Below the pieces are notes generated by a model, which was given only the letters and a program-made list of their open reading frames with translations, was not told the DNA's origin and made no database searches. The translations under genes were made by a program, and so were the position numbers. From Endobacterium cereale (GTDB lineage: Bacteria; Pseudomonadota; Alphaproteobacteria; Rhizobiales; Rhizobiaceae), in the NCBI RefSeq assembly GCF_009617585.1, contig NZ_WIXI01000047.1, positions 186,001 to 250,000 on the forward strand: a stretch of 64,000 nucleotides of DNA, written 5' to 3'. Each line of letters begins with the position of its first letter. The stretch's first letter is position 1. This document shows positions 1 to 9,775 of this stretch, piece after piece.

Positions 1-1
1 G

Positions 2-514
2 TCGGCCTCCGTCGAAAACGCCATCCATCCGTTGCGGATGACGACGACGAATACCGACGGTACGACATCGGTGGCGCTTGCCATCAACGAGGTCTATCTC
101 TTCCGCCAGAGCTATCAGGCCGCAAAACTGCGCGTCGAGATCGACGGCAAGGTTCGCCTGGAAGAACTGATCTGCGACGGTCTGATGGTGGCGACGCCGG
201 CGGGCTCCACCGCCTACAATCTTTCCGCCCACGGCCCGATCCTGCCGCTGGAAGCACCGCTTCTCGCCATGACGCCTGTCAGCGCCTTTCGCCCACGTCG
301 CTGGCGTGGTGCGCTGCTGCCGAACCGGGTCTGTGTCGATATCCATATCCTCGAGCCGGAAAAACGCCCGGTCAACGCGGTGGCCGATAATACCGAGGTC
401 AAGACGGTGCTGCATATCCGCGTCGCGCAGTCGCAGGACATGAAGGCGCGCATCCTGTCCGATCCCGATCATTCCTGGTCCGACCGCATTCTCGCCGAGC
501 AGTTTTCGGACTGA
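2..514 (+). CDS. nadK: NAD kinase, C-terminal part (5' truncated by window edge)
   Basis: Phosphorylates NAD to NADP in the cytosol. The reading frame is open from base 2, so the N-terminus, including the GGDG motif of the family, lies outside the window. Visible are NEVYLFRQ, the DGLMVATPAGSTAYNLSAHG core that shapes the NAD site (about residue 60 of the visible part), and the late EKRPVNAVADNTEV strand. An internal TTG at 32 is not a credible start because the homologous sequence continues upstream. The gene is followed by a hairpin terminator and converges on prfB. Confidence 0.93.
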   Translation, partial: SASVENAIHPLRMTTTNTDGTTSVALAINEVYLFRQSYQAAKLRVEIDGKVRLEELICDGLMVATPAGSTAYNLSAHGPILPLEAPLLAMTPVSAFRPRRWRGALLPNRVCVDIHILEPEKRPVNAVADNTEVKTVLHIRVAQSQDMKARILSDPDHSWSDRILAEQFSD

Positions 515-525
515 TCCCCAACCAA

Positions 526-562
526 AAAAGGCGGCCTCCGAAGAACCCGCCTTTTGTCTTTT
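526..562. terminator. Bidirectional intrinsic terminator between nadK and prfB
   Basis: AAAAGGCGG (526-534) pairs with CCGCCTTTT (547-555) around a 12-nt loop. It is followed by T-rich sequence on the plus strand and by a run of six T on the minus strand, so it can end both convergent transcripts. Confidence 0.85.
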
Positions 563-578
563 CAGCACATCCGCCCGA

Positions 579-1710
579 TCAGTCGAGGTCGGCGCCGGCG
601 ACATCCGCCTTGCCGCTGATGCGGTGGGCGAGTGCGGCTTCCATGAACGCGTTGAGATCACCGTCAAGCACATCGCCCGGCGCCGTGCTTTCGACGCCGG
701 TGCGCGTATCCTTGACCAGCTGATACGGCTGCAGCACGTAGGAGCGAATCTGGTGACCCCAGCCGATGTCGCTCTTGGAGGCGGCTTCCGCGTTGGCGGC
801 CGCTTCGCGCTTCATCAGTTCCGCTTCGTACATACGGGCGCGCAGCATGTCCCACGCCTTGGCGCGGTTCTTATGCTGCGAACGTTCCTGCTGGCAGGAC
901 ACCACGATGCCGGTCGGGATATGCGTGATACGCACGGCCGAGTCGGTCGTATTGACGTGCTGACCACCGGCGCCCGAGGCGCGGTACGTATCGATACGGC
1001 AATCGCTTTCGTTCACCTCGATGTTGATCGAGTCGTCGACGACCGGGTAAACCCAGATCGACGAGAACGACGTGTGGCGACGCGCGTTCGAATCGTAAGG
1101 CGAAATGCGCACGAGACGATGCACACCCGATTCGGTCTTCAACCAGCCAAAGGCATTGTGGCCCTTGACCAGAATGGTCGCCGATTTGATGCCGGCTTCT
1201 TCGCCGTCATGCATTTCGAGGATTTCGACCTTGAAACCCTGGCGTTCGGCCCAGCGGGTATACATACGCAACAGAATGTTGGCCCAGTCCTGGCTTTCCG
1301 TGCCGCCGGCGCCGGAATGCACTTCGACATAGGTGTCGTTGCTATCGGCTTCACCGGACAGCATGGCTTCGACCTGACGACGGTTGGCTTCGGCGCGCAG
1401 TGCCCGCAGCGCATCCTCGGCGTCCTTGATGATCGCCTCGTCGCCCTCGTCCTCACCCATTTCGATGAGTTCGATATTGTCGTTGAGCTGCTGCTCCAGC
1501 GCTTTCACGCCGTTGATGCTGTCATCCAGCTGCTGGCGCTCGCGCATCAGCTTCTGGGCTTCGGTGGCATCGTTCCAGAGGTTCGGATCCTCTGCCTTGT
1601 TGTTCAACCAGTCCAGTCGTCTTACCGCCTGATCCCAGTCAAAGATGCCTCCTCAGCAGGCTTATGGCCTGCTTGATTTCGTCGGTGACGTTGAGCATTT
1701 CGTTGCGCAT
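579..1710 (-). CDS. prfB: Peptide chain release factor 2 with programmed +1 frameshift
   Basis: Releases finished peptides at UGA and UAA. The long open frame covers only the last 342 residues. The true gene starts at ATG 1710 and reads 23 codons ending LLRRHL to an in-frame TGA (1641-1639). Just before it lie an internal Shine-Dalgarno AGGAGG and the slippery CTT TGA C. Skipping base 1641 continues with DWDQAVRRLDW into the long frame, for about 376 residues in total. The catalytic GGQ is in SGAGGQHVN. The stop-recognition tripeptide appears as SPY (RISPYDS) rather than the textbook SPF. Annotate as join(1710..1642, 1640..579). Confidence 0.96.
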
Positions 1711-1760
1711 ATGCGTAGCTGCTTCCCGTATTCTACTTGGAAATAAGGCCTGACATAGTG

Positions 1761-1792
1761 GCGGCGGGCAAGGATGTAAACCCGCCCGCCGC
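1761..1792. other. Intergenic hairpin between mrcA and prfB
   Basis: GCGGCGGGC (1761-1769) and GCCCGCCGC (1784-1792) form a perfect 9-bp stem with a 14-nt loop downstream of mrcA. No T tract follows, so it may be an attenuator or an RNA-stabilising hairpin rather than a full terminator. Confidence 0.5.
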
Positions 1793-1814
1793 GTGAGAAC
1801 CCGTCAGGATTGGA

Positions 1815-4274
1815 TCAGAACAGACCGCCGGCACCGGAGGTCACAGCCTGCTGCGCCTGCGGCGAGGTGCGCAGGATTTCCTCGGCCGGCATCGTGTCGT
1901 CCATGCCGATCACGCTGAATGTGTCGGAGGGGCCGGTGCCGGGTTTGAAGGCTTCCACGATCGTATCCGGCTCGCCTTCATTGGCGAACATGCCGGTCTT
2001 GCGGTTGACGGCGATGAACTGCATGCCCTGCGGAATCTGGAACTTGCCGGCTTCACGGGTCTTTTCGGCAGATTCCATGAAGCTGGCGAAGATCGGCGCG
2101 GCAAGGCTGCCGCCGGTCGCACCACGGCCAAGCGTCGCCGGATTGTCGAAGCCGATATAAAGCCCGGCCACCAGATCCGGTGAGAAGCCGACGAACCAAG
2201 TGTCCTTTGAATCGTTGGTGGTGCCCGTTTTGCCGGCAACCGGACGATCGGTGATGTGGATCTTGCCGGCAGCGGAGCCGCGCTTCACCACGCCCTCGAG
2301 CATGGACGTCACCTGATAGGCCGTCATCGGGTCGAGAACCTGCTCGCGGTTATCGGCCAGAACCGGCTCTTCCTGGTTTGCCCAGCTGTTGGCGTTGCAG
2401 CCCTCGCAGGTGCGCTCCTCATGGCGGAAGATCGTCTTGCCGTAACGGTCCTGAATACGGTCGACCAGGGTCGGCTTGATCTGCTTGCCGCCATTGGCGA
2501 TGACCGAATAGGCCGAAACCATGCGCAGAACCGTGGTTTCACCGGAACCGAGCGCCATCGGCAGGTAAGGCGCCATCTTGTCGTAGATGCCGAAACGCTC
2601 GGCATATTCGGCCACGAGGTCCATGCCCATGTCCTGCGCCAGACGAACGGTCATCTGGTTGCGCGACTTTTCGATACCGGTGCGCAGGGTGGACGGACCA
2701 CCGCCATCCTCACCGCCATAGTTGGTCGGCCGCCAGACTTCATTGCCCGACACGACCTCGATCGGGGCGTCCATGATGACGGATGCCGGCGTATAGCCAT
2801 TGTCCATGGCAGCCGCGTAAACGAACGGCTTGAAGGACGAACCCGGCTGGCGCATGGCCTGCGTGGCGCGGTTGAATTCCGACTGCGCGTAGGAGAAGCC
2901 GCCGACCATAGCGAGAACTCGGCCGGTATGCGGGTCCATAGCCACAAGCGCGCCCTGTACCTTCGGCGGCTGGCGCAGGCGATAGGCGCCCTGCTTGCCG
3001 GAAAGCGGCTCGACATACACGACGTCGCCCGCCTTCAGAACACCTTCGGGAGAGCGCGCGGTCTTGCGTTCGCCGGCGGCGTCGCGATAGGCCCATTTCA
3101 TGTTTTCAGCGTCGATGTGGCCGCGCTCGCGTTCATCGACCACCTTGCCGCCGGCTGCCGTTTCCGGCTGCAGGCCGATATCGACACCGGTGGCCGAAAC
3201 GGCGGTCACGACTGCGAGCTTCCACTCCGGCACGTCACGCAGCGAAGGGATCTTTGCAAGTTCCGGACCCCAGTCGCCACTGGCGGCAATTTCCTTGACA
3301 GGACCGTGGAAACCACGACGCTCGTCATAATCAACCAGACCGCGCTGCAACGCGGCACGTGCCTGCAGCTGCATGTCCGGATCGATCGAGGTGCGCACCG
3401 ACAGGCCGCTTTCGTAAAGCGCCTTGTCGCCATACTTGCCAATGATCTGGCGGCGAACTTCTTCGGCAAAGAAATCGGTACCGAGCAGCGAAGGACCACT
3501 CCGGCGCAGGGTCACACCCAGCGGATGTGTCTTTGCTTCCGTGGCATCCTCGACATTGATGTAGCCGTTTTCGGCCATCCGATCGATCACCCAGTTGCGG
3601 CGCTCAACCGCTGCCTTCTCATGGCGGAACGGGTGATAGTTGGCCGGACCTTTCGGCAGCGACGCGAGATAGGCCGATTCGGCGATCGTCAGTTCGGTCA
3701 CCGACTTGTCGAAATAGGTGAGCGCGGCACCGGCAATGCCGTAGGAATTCATGCCGAAGAAGATCTCGTTCAGGTAAAGTTCGAGAATCTTGTCCTTGGA
3801 ATAGGTCTGCTCGATACGGAAGGACAGAATCGCTTCCTTGACCTTGCGGTCCATCGTCTGGTCAGCCGAGAGCAGGAAGTTTTTCGCCACCTGCTGGGTG
3901 ATGGTCGACGCGCCTTCAGGGCGGCGACCCGAACCGATGTTCTGGATATTGTTGACGATGGCGCGGCCGAGACCGGTGATATCGACGCCTGGGTGATTGT
4001 AGAAATTCTTGTCTTCCGCCGACAGGAAAGCCGCCTTGACGCGGTCCGGCACCGCCTGGATCGGCAGGAACAGGCGACGCTCGCGGGCATATTCCGCCAT
4101 CAGCGCGCCGTTGCCGGCATGAACGCGGGTCGCGACCGGCGGCTCGTAGGAATTGAGGACTTCATAGTCCGGCAGATCGCGGGTCACGCCGACCAGATAA
4201 ACGGCCGCTGCCCCCGCCACTACGAGAAAGAGCACGCAGCCCAGTCCGAACATGTATCCAATCAATCTGATCAT
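1815..4274 (-). CDS. mrcA: Class A penicillin-binding protein 1A
   Basis: Bifunctional peptidoglycan glycosyltransferase/transpeptidase anchored in the inner membrane. An N-terminal membrane segment (about residues 3-28) precedes a GT51 domain with the catalytic Glu in SAEDKNFYNHPGVD and the GASTITQQVAKN motif. An OB-like insert of about 100 residues separates it from the transpeptidase domain, which carries SxxK in QPGSSFKPF, SxN in EKSRNQ and KTG in GKTGTTND. At 819 residues it is a normal full-length PBP1A. It lies 104 bp upstream of prfB on the same strand, a common rhizobial arrangement with the amidase gene behind it. Confidence 0.95.
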   Translation of the reverse strand: MIRLIGYMFGLGCVLFLVVAGAAAVYLVGVTRDLPDYEVLNSYEPPVATRVHAGNGALMAEYARERRLFLPIQAVPDRVKAAFLSAEDKNFYNHPGVDITGLGRAIVNNIQNIGSGRRPEGASTITQQVAKNFLLSADQTMDRKVKEAILSFRIEQTYSKDKILELYLNEIFFGMNSYGIAGAALTYFDKSVTELTIAESAYLASLPKGPANYHPFRHEKAAVERRNWVIDRMAENGYINVEDATEAKTHPLGVTLRRSGPSLLGTDFFAEEVRRQIIGKYGDKALYESGLSVRTSIDPDMQLQARAALQRGLVDYDERRGFHGPVKEIAASGDWGPELAKIPSLRDVPEWKLAVVTAVSATGVDIGLQPETAAGGKVVDERERGHIDAENMKWAYRDAAGERKTARSPEGVLKAGDVVYVEPLSGKQGAYRLRQPPKVQGALVAMDPHTGRVLAMVGGFSYAQSEFNRATQAMRQPGSSFKPFVYAAAMDNGYTPASVIMDAPIEVVSGNEVWRPTNYGGEDGGGPSTLRTGIEKSRNQMTVRLAQDMGMDLVAEYAERFGIYDKMAPYLPMALGSGETTVLRMVSAYSVIANGGKQIKPTLVDRIQDRYGKTIFRHEERTCEGCNANSWANQEEPVLADNREQVLDPMTAYQVTSMLEGVVKRGSAAGKIHITDRPVAGKTGTTNDSKDTWFVGFSPDLVAGLYIGFDNPATLGRGATGGSLAAPIFASFMESAEKTREAGKFQIPQGMQFIAVNRKTGMFANEGEPDTIVEAFKPGTGPSDTFSVIGMDDTMPAEEILRTSPQAQQAVTSGAGGLF

Positions 4275-4574
4275 CAGGCGCTACCGTCTATCGTCGTAGG
4301 GTGCAAAAAAGCACAATCGCATATTTTCAGGCGTTTTGCACGGCGAGGCCGAGAGTACAAGCCTTTGGGCGCATTCGCGACATCTGCGCCCACAGCACGC
4401 GCCGCAGGCACCATTCAAAATCGGCACTCACCGTACGGGGCCGAATAACCGTCCGAATGTGAGTAAAATAGGGCTTGGCGACGTTATTCCCAAGGCATGT
4501 CAGCCAGATAATCCGCGTGGTGTGGTAGATACGGTACTCCCATCACGATCGCGGCACCGTGTATCCTTCGGCTT
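4275..4574. other. Intergenic region between mrcA and the amidase gene
   Basis: About 300 bp with no convincing reading frame. It must hold the mrcA promoter (minus strand) and the 3' end of the amidase transcript. I see no strong terminator, only a weak GTGC-A6-GCAC stem near 4308. Confidence 0.4.
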
Positions 4575-5852
4575 TCAGCCGCCATCGGCCATCGCACGCC
4601 CGCGATATTGCAAAACGGCGTCGGCAATCAGGCCCGTTACCTTTTCCCGCCACTTTTCATCCAGCAGCAGCTTTTCATCCTCGATATTCGACAGAAAACC
4701 CAGTTCGAGCAGCACGGACGGAATGTCTGGCGCGCGCAGAACCTGGAAACCGGCCGAACGGCGCGGATTGTTGATCAGCCCCACCTGCCCTTCGAAGGAC
4801 GAGACGACCCGGTCAGCAAGCGAGATGGAAAAGGCCTGCGTTTCGCGGCGGGTCAGATCCATCAGGATATCGGCCACTTCCGGCGGCCCGTCCTGCAGGC
4901 TGTAGCCCGCAAGCTGGTCGGAGAGGTTTTCACGGGCGGCGAGATTTTCGGCCATGCGGTCGGACGCCTTGTCGGACAGCGTATAGACCGTCGCCCCGCG
5001 AATATCCTTTTCACGCAGCGTATCGGCATGCAGCGAGATGAACAGATCGGCCTTGCCTTGACGCGCCAGCGTCACACGTTCGGAGAGCGACAGAAAATGA
5101 TCATCCTCGCGGGTCAGGAATGCCTTCATGCCGGCCTTGCCATCAAGCTTGGCCTGCAGCGCCTGCGCAAACGCAAGCGTGATGTTCTTTTCCTGCACCT
5201 TGCCGTCGGCACCGGTCGCACCCGCATCGATGCCGCCATGACCGGCATCGATCGCGATCGTGAAGACATCGTCCTTGGCTTCCGAAATCGCGTTGACGTC
5301 GCCGGGCGTGTCCCAGACCTGCTTGCGCACCATTTCGACAAACGCCTTGTCAGTCGTCATCTCGGCATCAAGCACAAGACGATAACCGTGATCGTCGTTT
5401 TTCTGCACCTCCGCCATGACGAGCTTGACCGGGCGAATGGCGGTCAGCACGAGGCGCGCACTCGCCTCCCCCATCGCGCCATAACGGATATCCTTGAAAA
5501 GACCCCGCGCCGTCAGCTCCTGCGGCGAAAAACCGAACGCAGTCGCCGGCAGGTCGATGACCACACGGTCGGGATTGGAGACATAGTGCACGGAAAAGGT
5601 CGGCTTGCCGTCAAAGTCCAGGACGACGCGCGTCCGCGCATCATCACCGGCAATGCGGGCGCCAAAGGCGAGCAACGGCTTTTCAGACCGTTCGCTTGCA
5701 GCTGCCTGCGCAACGCGCGGACCACAGGCAAGCATATCGCCGAATATCATTGGTGACATCGCCAGCAAGGACATGATGACGCCACGACGCATACGACGAA
5801 TCAATCTGTCACCGCCGCCGAAGCCGCAGGCATCCGCTATTTCAGTCTTCAT
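4575..5852 (-). CDS. amiC: Periplasmic N-acetylmuramoyl-L-alanine amidase (AMIN + Amidase_3)
   Basis: Zinc amidase that cleaves the lactyl-amide bond of peptidoglycan, usually at septation. I chose ATG 5852 over an upstream start because a GGCGGG ribosome site precedes it and the product then begins with a basic, hydrophobic signal ending near AQA-AAS. Residues about 55-170 look like an AMIN domain. The catalytic domain has DAGHGGIDAG, a conserved Glu in VQEKNITLA, SLHAD and the late LELGFLSN Glu. About 425 residues, typical for AmiC. The assignment to AmiC rather than AmiA/B rests on the AMIN domain. Confidence 0.88.
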   Translation of the reverse strand: MKTEIADACGFGGGDRLIRRMRRGVIMSLLAMSPMIFGDMLACGPRVAQAAASERSEKPLLAFGARIAGDDARTRVVLDFDGKPTFSVHYVSNPDRVVIDLPATAFGFSPQELTARGLFKDIRYGAMGEASARLVLTAIRPVKLVMAEVQKNDDHGYRLVLDAEMTTDKAFVEMVRKQVWDTPGDVNAISEAKDDVFTIAIDAGHGGIDAGATGADGKVQEKNITLAFAQALQAKLDGKAGMKAFLTREDDHFLSLSERVTLARQGKADLFISLHADTLREKDIRGATVYTLSDKASDRMAENLAARENLSDQLAGYSLQDGPPEVADILMDLTRRETQAFSISLADRVVSSFEGQVGLINNPRRSAGFQVLRAPDIPSVLLELGFLSNIEDEKLLLDEKWREKVTGLIADAVLQYRGRAMADGG

Positions 5853-6634
5853 TCCCGCCGCCAAATGCTGCCCCAAGTTTGCGAATGAACGCGCTTCCTG
5901 CGTCTTTCCACAGCCCTCCACCCCACACGATAGAGGGACCGCCTCGTCCGTTCGATACCTTCGCGGCCGCTCTACCGCGAGTAGCAAAACTGCATTTACG
6001 CAAAATATCTGGAGTTTTTCGTTCGAGTTCGATGTTTTTTCGTCGATCGCACTCGCCGCAAGAGCAGTCGGGCACCATATCAGGCCGCGCCTTCCGCATA
6101 CCGCGAATCATGTCTGACGGCTGTCATATATCAAGGCGCAGGAATTGATCTACAATAAGGCGCAGCCGGCTTTTCCCTTGCCATAGCAACAATTAAAACA
6201 TAAAAGACAAAGAAGGGTCAAAGTGTTGACGGGATAGGACTGCCACGGCAGCCAGCCGATTAAGGACCTGGCGCCACACACGGTCATCCATCCGTCGTCG
6301 CTGCACTTTGCCTCTGAAACACTATCCGCACCGGCGGTGGCCGGAACAGTACCCAGTCGCGGGCAACGTATCGCTCGCACGGAGCATATTCATCGGACCC
6401 ACCCGGGTCTTCACGTATCGTCATTCTCGTCTGGTCATAGATGTCGCGGCACGTTTTTCAAAACCTGGAGATGCTGAGGGAGCCACAAGCCCCGACGGCT
6501 ATCGGGTTGCGGTCGCCACGGATTGACCCTGCGGGAATAATCTTATCCGGCGCAACAACCGCGACGCATGATCGGCCTGCCCTTGCGGCAGGCATCCGTG
6601 CCCCTGCGCGTTTGCGCCGAGGAGCACATATTCA
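5853..6634. other. Long divergent region upstream of amiC and rne
   Basis: About 780 bp without a credible gene. The right half is probably the rne leader: it runs into the Shine-Dalgarno GAGGAG at 6618-6623 and contains a strong hairpin (6575-6593). A TTGACG at 6224-6229 is a possible -35, but no good -10 is placed. Long autoregulatory leaders are known for rne in other proteobacteria; that this one behaves so is inference. Confidence 0.45.
6575..6593 (+). promoter_or_regulatory. Hairpin in the rne leader
   Basis: GCCTGCC (6575-6581) and GGCAGGC (6587-6593) form a perfect 7-bp stem with loop CTTGC, about 40 nt upstream of the rne start codon. It is a candidate RNase E feedback element. Confidence 0.5.
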
Positions 6635-9607
6635 ATGGCAGACAAAATGCTCATCGACGCGTCTCACGAAGAGGAGACGCGGGTCGTAGTCGTTCGGGGT
6701 AACCGGATTGAAGAATTCGACTTCGAATCGCAGCACAAAAAGCAGATCCGCGGCAATATCTATCTTGCCAAGGTGACGCGCGTAGAACCTTCGCTGCAGG
6801 CCGCCTTCGTGGATTACGGCGGCAACCGTCACGGCTTCCTCGCCTTCGCGGAAATCCATCCCGATTATTACCAGATTCCACTGGCTGACCGTCAGGCCTT
6901 GAAACAGGCCGAAGCGGAAGAGCAGCAGCGCATCGCCGATGCCGATGCCGCCGATCCGATTGTCGACCCAGCGCTGCAGGACCAGCCGGATGTCGGCCTG
7001 CCTGCCGCCATCGTCGAACAGGTTGAAGCAGCACTCGGTGAAGAGCCCGCTGAGGCAGCGCCGGTGGCTGAAGAAGCCCAGCCGGAAGCCGAAGCCGAGG
7101 TCGTCGCCGAAGAAAAGCCGAAAAAGCCGCGCCGCAGCCGCGCTCGCAAGAAGGTTGCTGAAGAGGCGCCTGCTGACGCTGAAGCCAGCGCTGACGGCAA
7201 TGACGACGACAGCACGCCGGGCGAAATGGCTGCCATGGTCGAAACCGATTCGATTTCGGAAGACGTCGAGCCGCGCGGCCGCCGTCGCGATGACGACGAC
7301 GATGATGATGACGACAATCACGAGAAGGAAGAAATCGAATCCGTCGGCGCCGAAGACGCGATGGAAGAGGTTCCGGATCGTATCCAGCGCAAGCCGCGCA
7401 AGCAGTACCGCATCCAGGAAGTCATCAAGCGTCGCCAGATCCTGCTCGTGCAGGTCGCCAAGGAAGAACGTGGCAACAAGGGCGCAGCTCTGACCACCTA
7501 CCTGTCGCTGGCCGGCCGTTATTCCGTCCTGATGCCGAACACCGCACGTGGCGGCGGCATTTCGCGGAAAATCACCCAGCCGACCGACCGCAAGCGTTTG
7601 AAGGAAATCGCACGCGATCTCGAAGTGCCGCAGGGCATGGGCGTGATCCTGCGCACAGCCGGTGCAAACCGTACCCGCGTCGAGATCAAGCGCGACTTTG
7701 AATACCTGATGCGCCTGTGGGAAAATGTCCGCACGCTGACGCTGCAGTCGACGGCTCCCTGCCTGGTGTACGAAGAAGGTTCGCTGATCAAGCGTTCGAT
7801 CCGTGACCTTTACAACAAGGACATCAACGAGGTCATCGTTTCGGGCGAAGAAGGCTATCGTGAAGCGAAAGACTTCATGAAGATGCTGATGCCGAGCCAT
7901 GCCCGCGTCGTTCAGCCTTACCGCGACATGCACCCGATCTTCTCGCGCTCCGGCATCGAAGCGCAGCTTGACCGCATGCTGCAGCCGCAGGTGACGCTGA
8001 AGTCCGGCGGTTACCTGATCATCAACCAGACGGAAGCGCTGGTTGCGGTCGACGTGAACTCCGGTCGTTCGACCCGCGAGCATTCGATCGAAGACACGGC
8101 GCTGCAGACCAACCTGGAAGCGGCTGAAGAAGTCGCCCGCCAGCTGCGCCTGCGCGACCTTGCAGGCCTGATCGTCATCGACTTCATCGACATGGAAGAA
8201 AAGCGCAACAACCGCGCTGTCGAGAAGAAGCTGAAGGATTGCCTGAAGAACGACCGCGCCCGCATCCAGGTCGGCCGCATCTCGCATTTCGGCCTTCTGG
8301 AAATGTCGCGCCAGCGCATCCGCGCCTCGGTTCTGGAATCGACGACGCAGGTCTGCTCGCATTGCGGCGGCACCGGCCACGTCCGTTCGCAGTCTTCCAT
8401 CGCCCTGCACGTGCTGCGCGGCATCGAGGAATACCTGCTCAAGAATACAACGCACGACATCACCGTGCGTACCACGCCTGAAATCGCGCTCTACCTTCTG
8501 AACCACAAGCGTCAGACGGTCATGGATTACGAGAAGCGTTTCGGCGTCTCGATCTTCATCGAATCCGATCACAACGTGGGTGCTACCCATTTCGCCGTCG
8601 ATCGTGGCGAACCGGTTGAAAACCCGGTCAAGATCGAAAGCCTGATGCAGTTCGCAGCCTTGCCCATCGAGGACGAGGATGACGATGTCGTCATCGAGGA
8701 CGAGATCGACGAAGAAGAAGAGGAAATCATCGAAGCCTCCGCTTCCGCTCCGGCCCAGCAGGCCCGTGGCGAAGACGGTGAGAACGGCCGCAAGCGCAAG
8801 CGCCGTCGCCGTCGTCGCGGCAAGAACGGTGATCGCAATGGCGACGCACAGGCGCAGTCCGCCGATGGCGACAGCATTTCCGGCGATGCCGACGAAGACG
8901 GCGACGAAGGTGATGACGAGGCTACCGAGGGTCAGGCTTCTGCAGAAGCGTCCGAGGGCGATGAAGGCGCACGCCGCAAGCGTCGCCGTCGTGGCAAGCG
9001 CGGTGGCCGTCGCAATCGCACGGATGAAGAAGGCAACGTCGTTGAAGGCTCCGGCGAAGACGATGGCGAAGCTGGCGTAAGCGACGCGGAAGGCGAACAG
9101 CAGGCCGAACCGGTCGCTGCCGTTGACGACGCCGTACCTGCTGCCGTGGCAGAGGTTGCCGCTGAGGCACCGGCCGACGCCAAGAAGCCGCGCCGCACGC
9201 GTCGTGGCAAGGCTGCGACAGCGCCGGCCGAAGAAGAAGCCGTTGTTGCACAGGAAGAGCCGGCTCCGGCAGCAGAGGCTGCGGCTCCTGCTCCCAAGGC
9301 TCGCGCTTCCCGCAAGAAGGCTGCTCCCAAGGCAGAGGTCGCGGTAGAAGCCCCGGCTGAAGCTGCCCCGGTCGTTGCCGCTGAGGAAGCCAAGCCTGTG
9401 GAAGCCGCGCCTGCCGCAGTCGTCGAAGACGCACCTGTCGCGGTCACGGAAGATGCGGAAGCGGCAAAGCCCGCCCGCGCCAACCGTGGCGACAATGTCG
9501 CCTCCTCCGATCCGGTTGTGAAGTCGACCGCTTCGGAACAGAAGCCGGCTGAAGGCGAAGAAAAGCCGAAGAAAGCCGGTTGGTGGCAGCGCCGCGGTTT
9601 CTTCTAA
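6635..9607 (+). CDS. rne: Ribonuclease E
   Basis: Endoribonuclease and degradosome scaffold that initiates mRNA decay and processes rRNA and tRNA precursors. The S1 domain is split: strands around residues 20-85 are separated from RKQYRIQEVIKRR (about 253) by a long acidic Ala/Glu/Asp insertion that includes nine consecutive Asp at 219-227. The catalytic core has VDVNSG and IDFIDM, carrying the two metal-binding Asp. A Zn-link CSHCGGTGH follows. Beyond about residue 690 the C-terminus is low-complexity acidic/Ala-Pro sequence with arginine-rich RNA-binding patches, ending KKAGWWQRRGFF. The S1 insertion is a familiar alphaproteobacterial trait. 990 residues. Confidence 0.97.
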   Translation: MADKMLIDASHEEETRVVVVRGNRIEEFDFESQHKKQIRGNIYLAKVTRVEPSLQAAFVDYGGNRHGFLAFAEIHPDYYQIPLADRQALKQAEAEEQQRIADADAADPIVDPALQDQPDVGLPAAIVEQVEAALGEEPAEAAPVAEEAQPEAEAEVVAEEKPKKPRRSRARKKVAEEAPADAEASADGNDDDSTPGEMAAMVETDSISEDVEPRGRRRDDDDDDDDDNHEKEEIESVGAEDAMEEVPDRIQRKPRKQYRIQEVIKRRQILLVQVAKEERGNKGAALTTYLSLAGRYSVLMPNTARGGGISRKITQPTDRKRLKEIARDLEVPQGMGVILRTAGANRTRVEIKRDFEYLMRLWENVRTLTLQSTAPCLVYEEGSLIKRSIRDLYNKDINEVIVSGEEGYREAKDFMKMLMPSHARVVQPYRDMHPIFSRSGIEAQLDRMLQPQVTLKSGGYLIINQTEALVAVDVNSGRSTREHSIEDTALQTNLEAAEEVARQLRLRDLAGLIVIDFIDMEEKRNNRAVEKKLKDCLKNDRARIQVGRISHFGLLEMSRQRIRASVLESTTQVCSHCGGTGHVRSQSSIALHVLRGIEEYLLKNTTHDITVRTTPEIALYLLNHKRQTVMDYEKRFGVSIFIESDHNVGATHFAVDRGEPVENPVKIESLMQFAALPIEDEDDDVVIEDEIDEEEEEIIEASASAPAQQARGEDGENGRKRKRRRRRRGKNGDRNGDAQAQSADGDSISGDADEDGDEGDDEATEGQASAEASEGDEGARRKRRRRGKRGGRRNRTDEEGNVVEGSGEDDGEAGVSDAEGEQQAEPVAAVDDAVPAAVAEVAAEAPADAKKPRRTRRGKAATAPAEEEAVVAQEEPAPAAEAAAPAPKARASRKKAAPKAEVAVEAPAEAAPVVAAEEAKPVEAAPAAVVEDAPVAVTEDAEAAKPARANRGDNVASSDPVVKSTASEQKPAEGEEKPKKAGWWQRRGFF

Positions 9608-9627
9608 GCCGCAAAATATGAACATCG

Positions 9628-9656
9628 AAAACGGCCGCCATAGTGCGGCCGTTTTT
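9628..9656 (+). terminator. Intrinsic terminator of rne
   Basis: AAAACGGCCGC (9628-9638) and GCGGCCGTTTT (9645-9655) form an 11-bp stem with loop CATAGT, followed by T. Confidence 0.92.
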
Positions 9657-9775
9657 GCATCTTCATTGCGCTTTACTGATAGAGGTGGCGATGAACTTGC
9701 TTTTGCGGTTTCCACATGGGCGACGCTGGCTTACTCTCGCCGACCACGAACATTGATTTTGAGAACAGGACGAAT

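Noticed and set aside
624..1676. 350-codon plus-strand frame opposite prfB
   Set aside because: It is the antisense shadow of a conserved gene and has no family character; GC-rich codons keep the opposite frame open.
2256..4448. 730-codon plus-strand frame opposite mrcA
   Set aside because: The sense strand carries all PBP1A motifs; the antisense frame shows only composition-driven residues.
6632..9715. 1027-codon minus-strand frame opposite rne
   Set aside because: Low-complexity antisense of the acidic and Ala-rich RNase E gene. The plus strand has clear RNase E motifs.
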